Shown here piece after piece: positions 5,817-8,013 of a stretch of 8,013 nt of DNA (the first letter of the stretch is position 1; every line of letters starts with the position of its first letter). Under the pieces are notes generated by a model, which saw nothing but the letters and a program-made list of their open reading frames with translations, did no database searches and had not been told where the DNA came from. The stretch spans positions 564-8,576 of the forward strand of contig JAEMSB010000169.1 in NCBI GenBank assembly GCA_016463045.1, written 5' to 3'. This stretch comes from Niveispirillum sp. (GTDB taxonomy: Bacteria; Pseudomonadota; Alphaproteobacteria; Azospirillales; Azospirillaceae). Made by a program: the position numbers and the translations under genes.

Positions 5817-6371
5817 ATGGACGTCATTCTGCTGGAACGCGTCGAAAAGCTGGGTCAGCTCGGTCAGGTGGTCAAGGTGAAGCCGGGCTATGCCCGTAAC
5901 TTCCTGCTGCCGAAGAAGAAGGCCCTCCGTGCAACCAAGGAAAACCTCGCCTATTTCGAAGGCCAGAAGGCGCAGATCGAAGCGCGCAATCTGGAACTGA
6001 AGAAGGAAGCAGAGGTTGTGGCCAAGAAGGTCGATGGCGTTTCCGTCGTCGTCGTTCGTCAGGCCGCCGAGTCCGGCGTGCTGTACGGTTCGGTCACCTC
6101 GCGCGATATCGCCGAGGCCGTGACCGCAACCGGTACCACGATCGCCCGCGCTCAGGTTGCCATTGCCGATCCGATCAAGACCCTGGGCCTGTTCAAGGTC
6201 AAGGTTGTCCTGCATCCGGAAGTGGCCGTGAGCGTCACCGTGAACGTGGCTCGTTCGGTCGAAGAAGCCGCCGTCCAGGCCGCCCGTGGCGGTATGGTGG
6301 TCGGTAACGACCAGGACGACGAGGACGAGACGGTCGAAGAGACCGAAGCCACCGAGGAGACCGAGGCCTGA
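5817..6371 (+). CDS. rplI: 50S ribosomal protein L9
   Basis: Binds 23S rRNA near the base of the L1 stalk and reaches across the ribosome surface; in other bacteria it affects frame maintenance. The 184-residue protein has the N-terminal RNA-binding domain (MDVILLERVEKLGQLGQVVKVKPGYARNFLLPKKKA, residues 1-36), a long connecting helix to about residue 72 and the C-terminal domain to about residue 150. It then carries an extra tail of about 30 residues ending in a very acidic stretch, with 12 Asp/Glu among the last 21 residues; E. coli L9 stops at 149. AGGAG seven nt before the ATG supports the start. It follows rpsR by 15 bp and ends the operon before a hairpin and a terminator. Confidence 0.97.
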   Translation: MDVILLERVEKLGQLGQVVKVKPGYARNFLLPKKKALRATKENLAYFEGQKAQIEARNLELKKEAEVVAKKVDGVSVVVVRQAAESGVLYGSVTSRDIAEAVTATGTTIARAQVAIADPIKTLGLFKVKVVLHPEVAVSVTVNVARSVEEAAVQAARGGMVVGNDQDDEDETVEETEATEETEA

Positions 6372-6385
6372 TCAAGGCCCCGGAC

Positions 6386-6405
6386 GCCGGATGGAAACAT
6401 CCGGC
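6386..6405 (+). other. GNRA-capped hairpin after rplI
   Basis: A perfect 8-bp stem GCCGGATG/CATCCGGC is closed by a GAAA tetraloop, a stable GNRA cap, starting 14 nt after the rplI stop. It has no U-tract. It probably protects the 3' end of the mRNA, together with the terminator that follows. Confidence 0.5.
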
Positions 6406-6421
6406 ACCCAGGTAGCGATAG

Positions 6422-6458
6422 AGGGCGGTTCCTTTCGGGGGACCGCCCTTTTTCTTTT
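6422..6458 (+). terminator. Rho-independent terminator of the rpsF-rpsR-rplI operon
   Basis: An 11-bp GC-rich stem (6422-6432 with 6439-6449, one U-G pair), a 6-nt loop, and a T-rich run TTTTTCTTTT from 6449 to 6458. It lies about 50 nt after the rplI stop and separates the ribosomal operon from the downstream lipid gene. Confidence 0.92.
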
Positions 6459-6528
6459 GGCTAGGTTTGCGGCGATCCGCAGCGTGACTACATCTCCAAG
6501 ACGTATCAGCGGCTTGGGGTATACCGAC

Positions 6529-7764
6529 ATGCTGTTGTTCCGTTTTCTTCGCTCCATCATCCGCCAGGGCAGCCTGACCGTCATCGACGCGCGCGGCCAG
6601 CTCCATCGTTTCGGTTCAGAAACCGACGCTATAAGGCCGGTACGAATACGGCTGACCGATCCTGCCCTGGAATGGAAGCTGGGCCTGCATCCCGGTCTTT
6701 ATGCGGGCGAGGCCTATATGGACGGCACGCTGCAGATGGTGGATGGTAGTCTCTATGACTTCATCGATCTGGTGACCCGCAATGCCGGGTTTGGTCATAT
6801 GGGTCCCGCCGGCGCCGTTATCCAGCGGGTCGGTACGGGGGTGCAGCGCTTCATCCAGCAGCGCAACCCGCTGGACCGGTCGCGGCGGAACGTGGCCCAT
6901 CATTACGATCTGTCGCGGCAATTCTACGATCTGTTCCTGGATGCCGACCGGCAATATTCCTGCGCCTATTTCCCCCGACCGGGCATGAGCCTGGATCAGG
7001 CGCAGGAGGCCAAGAAACGGCATATCGCAGCCAAACTGCTGCTGAAACCCGGCCTTCGCGTTCTGGATGTCGGCTGCGGCTGGGGCGGTATGGCCCTGAC
7101 ACTGGCAAAGCTGGCCGATATACATGTCACGGGCATAACCCTGTCCAAGGAACAACTGGCCGTGGCGCGAGAACGGGCGGACGCGGCGGGCCTGTCAGAC
7201 CGGGTGCGGTTCGAACTGTGTGATTACCGCGAATTGCCGGGGCGGTTCGACCGGATCGTCAGCGTCGGCATGTTTGAGCATGTCGGAGTCCCGCAATATC
7301 CCACTTTCTTCGCCCGGGTGCGCGACCTGTTGACCGATGATGGGGTGGCGCTGCTGCATGCTATCGGTCGGTCGGAAGGGCCGGGCACCACCAATCCCTG
7401 GATCCGCAAATACATCTTCCCCGGCGGTTACTCTCCCGCCCTGTCGGAGGTGACGCCGGCGATTGAGGGAGCCGGACTTTGGCTGACCGACATGGAAATC
7501 TGGCGCCTGCATTATGCCGAAACCCTGCGCCATTGGCGGGAACGGTTCCTGGCGCGGCGGGAGCAGGCGAAGGCGCTCTATGACGAACGCTTCTGCCGCA
7601 TGTGGGAGTTTTATCTGGCGGGGGCGGAATGCGCCTTCCGCCATCAGGGGCATATGGTGTTCCAGATACAGCTGGCGCGCGACGTGAACGCCGTACCGCT
7701 GGCCCGCGATTACATGCTGGGCGATGAACGGCGACTGGAGGCGCGGCAGGTACGGGCGGCGTGA
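6529..7764 (+). CDS. cfa: Cyclopropane-fatty-acyl-phospholipid synthase
   Basis: Transfers a methylene from S-adenosylmethionine to double bonds of membrane phospholipid acyl chains at the inner face of the membrane; usually linked to stationary phase, acid or solvent stress. The 411-residue protein has an N-terminal lipid-binding region (residues 1-120) and a class I methyltransferase domain with motif VLDVGCGWGG at 178-187. The residues that bind bicarbonate in E. coli Cfa all have counterparts: Cys145, Glu250 in VSVGMFEHVG, His277 and Ile279 in LLHAIG, Tyr329. The frame is open back into rplI, but ATG 6529 follows the terminator, gives a normal N-terminus, and has GGGG nine nt upstream. 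Only a weak promoter-like pair is seen (TTGCGG at 6467, TACATC at 6489). It lies alone between rplI and dnaB. Confidence 0.95.
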   Translation: MLLFRFLRSIIRQGSLTVIDARGQLHRFGSETDAIRPVRIRLTDPALEWKLGLHPGLYAGEAYMDGTLQMVDGSLYDFIDLVTRNAGFGHMGPAGAVIQRVGTGVQRFIQQRNPLDRSRRNVAHHYDLSRQFYDLFLDADRQYSCAYFPRPGMSLDQAQEAKKRHIAAKLLLKPGLRVLDVGCGWGGMALTLAKLADIHVTGITLSKEQLAVARERADAAGLSDRVRFELCDYRELPGRFDRIVSVGMFEHVGVPQYPTFFARVRDLLTDDGVALLHAIGRSEGPGTTNPWIRKYIFPGGYSPALSEVTPAIEGAGLWLTDMEIWRLHYAETLRHWRERFLARREQAKALYDERFCRMWEFYLAGAECAFRHQGHMVFQIQLARDVNAVPLARDYMLGDERRLEARQVRAA

Positions 7765-7768
7765 TGGA

Positions 7769-7801
7769 TTATCCACAGCTTATCCCCAGCTTTCATCCAC
7801 A
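7769..7801 (+). promoter_or_regulatory. Cluster of three DnaA-box-like sites before dnaB
   Basis: Three 9-mers on the same strand: TTATCCACA at 7769-7777, a perfect match to the consensus TTATNCACA; TTATCCCCA at 7780-7788, one mismatch; and TCATCCACA at 7793-7801, one mismatch. Their starts are 11 and 13 bp apart, about one helical turn. They begin five bases after the cfa stop and lie 70-102 bp before the dnaB ATG. Confidence 0.65.
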
Positions 7802-7832
7802 CCGTTTTCTATCCCCCTCCCCTTGTGATGGC

Positions 7833-7861
7833 GTGACGTCGGGTGGGCAGGCCGCTAGAAT
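7833..7861 (+). promoter_or_regulatory. Predicted dnaB promoter
   Basis: GTGACG (7833-7838, four of six positions), a 17-nt spacer and TAGAAT (7856-7861, five of six). Transcription would begin near 7868, only a few bases before the dnaB ATG at 7871, so the mRNA could be leaderless or nearly so. This fits the absence of a Shine-Dalgarno sequence there. Confidence 0.45.
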
Positions 7862-7870
7862 GCCGCCGCC

Positions 7871-8013
7871 ATGGATACCAAGCTGATCGACCCGTCCGGC
7901 TTTGCCGGTGCCGCCCCCGTTGCCTACCGCACTCCACCCCATAATGAGGAGGCGGAGCAGACGGTGCTGGGCGCCATCCTTGTGAACAACAAGGCCTTTG
8001 AAAAGGTTGGCGA
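7871..8013 (+). CDS. dnaB: Replicative DNA helicase DnaB, N-terminus only
   Basis: The hexameric helicase that unwinds DNA ahead of the replication fork. Only 47 complete codons are in the window. After a variable N-terminus (MDTKLIDPSGFAG) comes PPHNEEAEQTVLGAILVNNKAFEKVG, the conserved opening of the DnaB N-terminal domain; the ATPase domain lies outside. Its position after rpsF-rpsR-rplI matches the very common bacterial order, here interrupted by cfa. The start at 7871 has no Shine-Dalgarno; an ATG at 7860 is out of frame, and I see no better in-frame start upstream. The call rests on a short but characteristic segment plus context. Confidence 0.9.
   Translation, partial: MDTKLIDPSGFAGAAPVAYRTPPHNEEAEQTVLGAILVNNKAFEKVG

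Noticed and set aside
5238..6215. A 325-codon minus-strand frame across rpsF, rpsR and rplI.
   Set aside because: It is a shadow of three certain ribosomal genes, including the repeat region, with no family resemblance.
6286..6528. Upstream extension of the cyclopropane synthase frame.
   Set aside because: It overlaps the end of rplI and the terminator; the residues are Arg/Pro-rich noise, and the family N-terminus begins at 6529.

Overview
The window looks like core chromosome of a GC-rich alphaproteobacterium. The fabD-fabG-acpP-fabF cluster divergent from an rpsF-rpsR-rplI-dnaB cluster, together with protein-level similarity in all of them, suggests Rhodospirillales/Azospirillaceae. That placement is inference; no 16S rRNA or other marker is present.

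Minus strand, 1-2952: a fatty acid synthesis (FASII) operon transcribed leftwards as fabD (malonyl-CoA:ACP transacylase), fabG (3-oxoacyl-ACP reductase), acpP (acyl carrier protein) and fabF (KAS II, cut by the left edge). A good sigma70-type promoter lies just before fabD. Strong hairpins without U-tracts flank acpP on both sides. Their G-U pairs make them specific to the minus-strand transcript, so they are candidates for setting the high AcpP dose by mRNA processing or stability.

Plus strand, 3245-4858: two tandem paralogous exported proteins that resemble periplasmic solute-binding proteins. They share about half their residues over a gapless central block and a conserved cysteine pair, but no transporter partner is nearby. 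They sit between the fab and rps clusters and are the least understood genes here.

Plus strand, 4913-6458: a promoter and a structured leader of about 110 nt, then rpsF (S6), rpsR (S18) and rplI (L9), closed by a GNRA hairpin and a classic intrinsic terminator. S6 has an Arg/Gly-rich tail with an exact 9-residue period, S18 a Gly/Arg-rich N-terminus, and L9 a strongly acidic tail.

Plus strand, 6529-8013: a full-length cyclopropane-fatty-acyl-phospholipid synthase, then a short intergenic region with three same-strand DnaA-box-like 9-mers, then the start of dnaB (replicative helicase), which appears to have a near-leaderless promoter. The themes are membrane lipid synthesis, ribosome assembly and replication. 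I see no mobile elements, CRISPR arrays, tRNAs or rRNAs.
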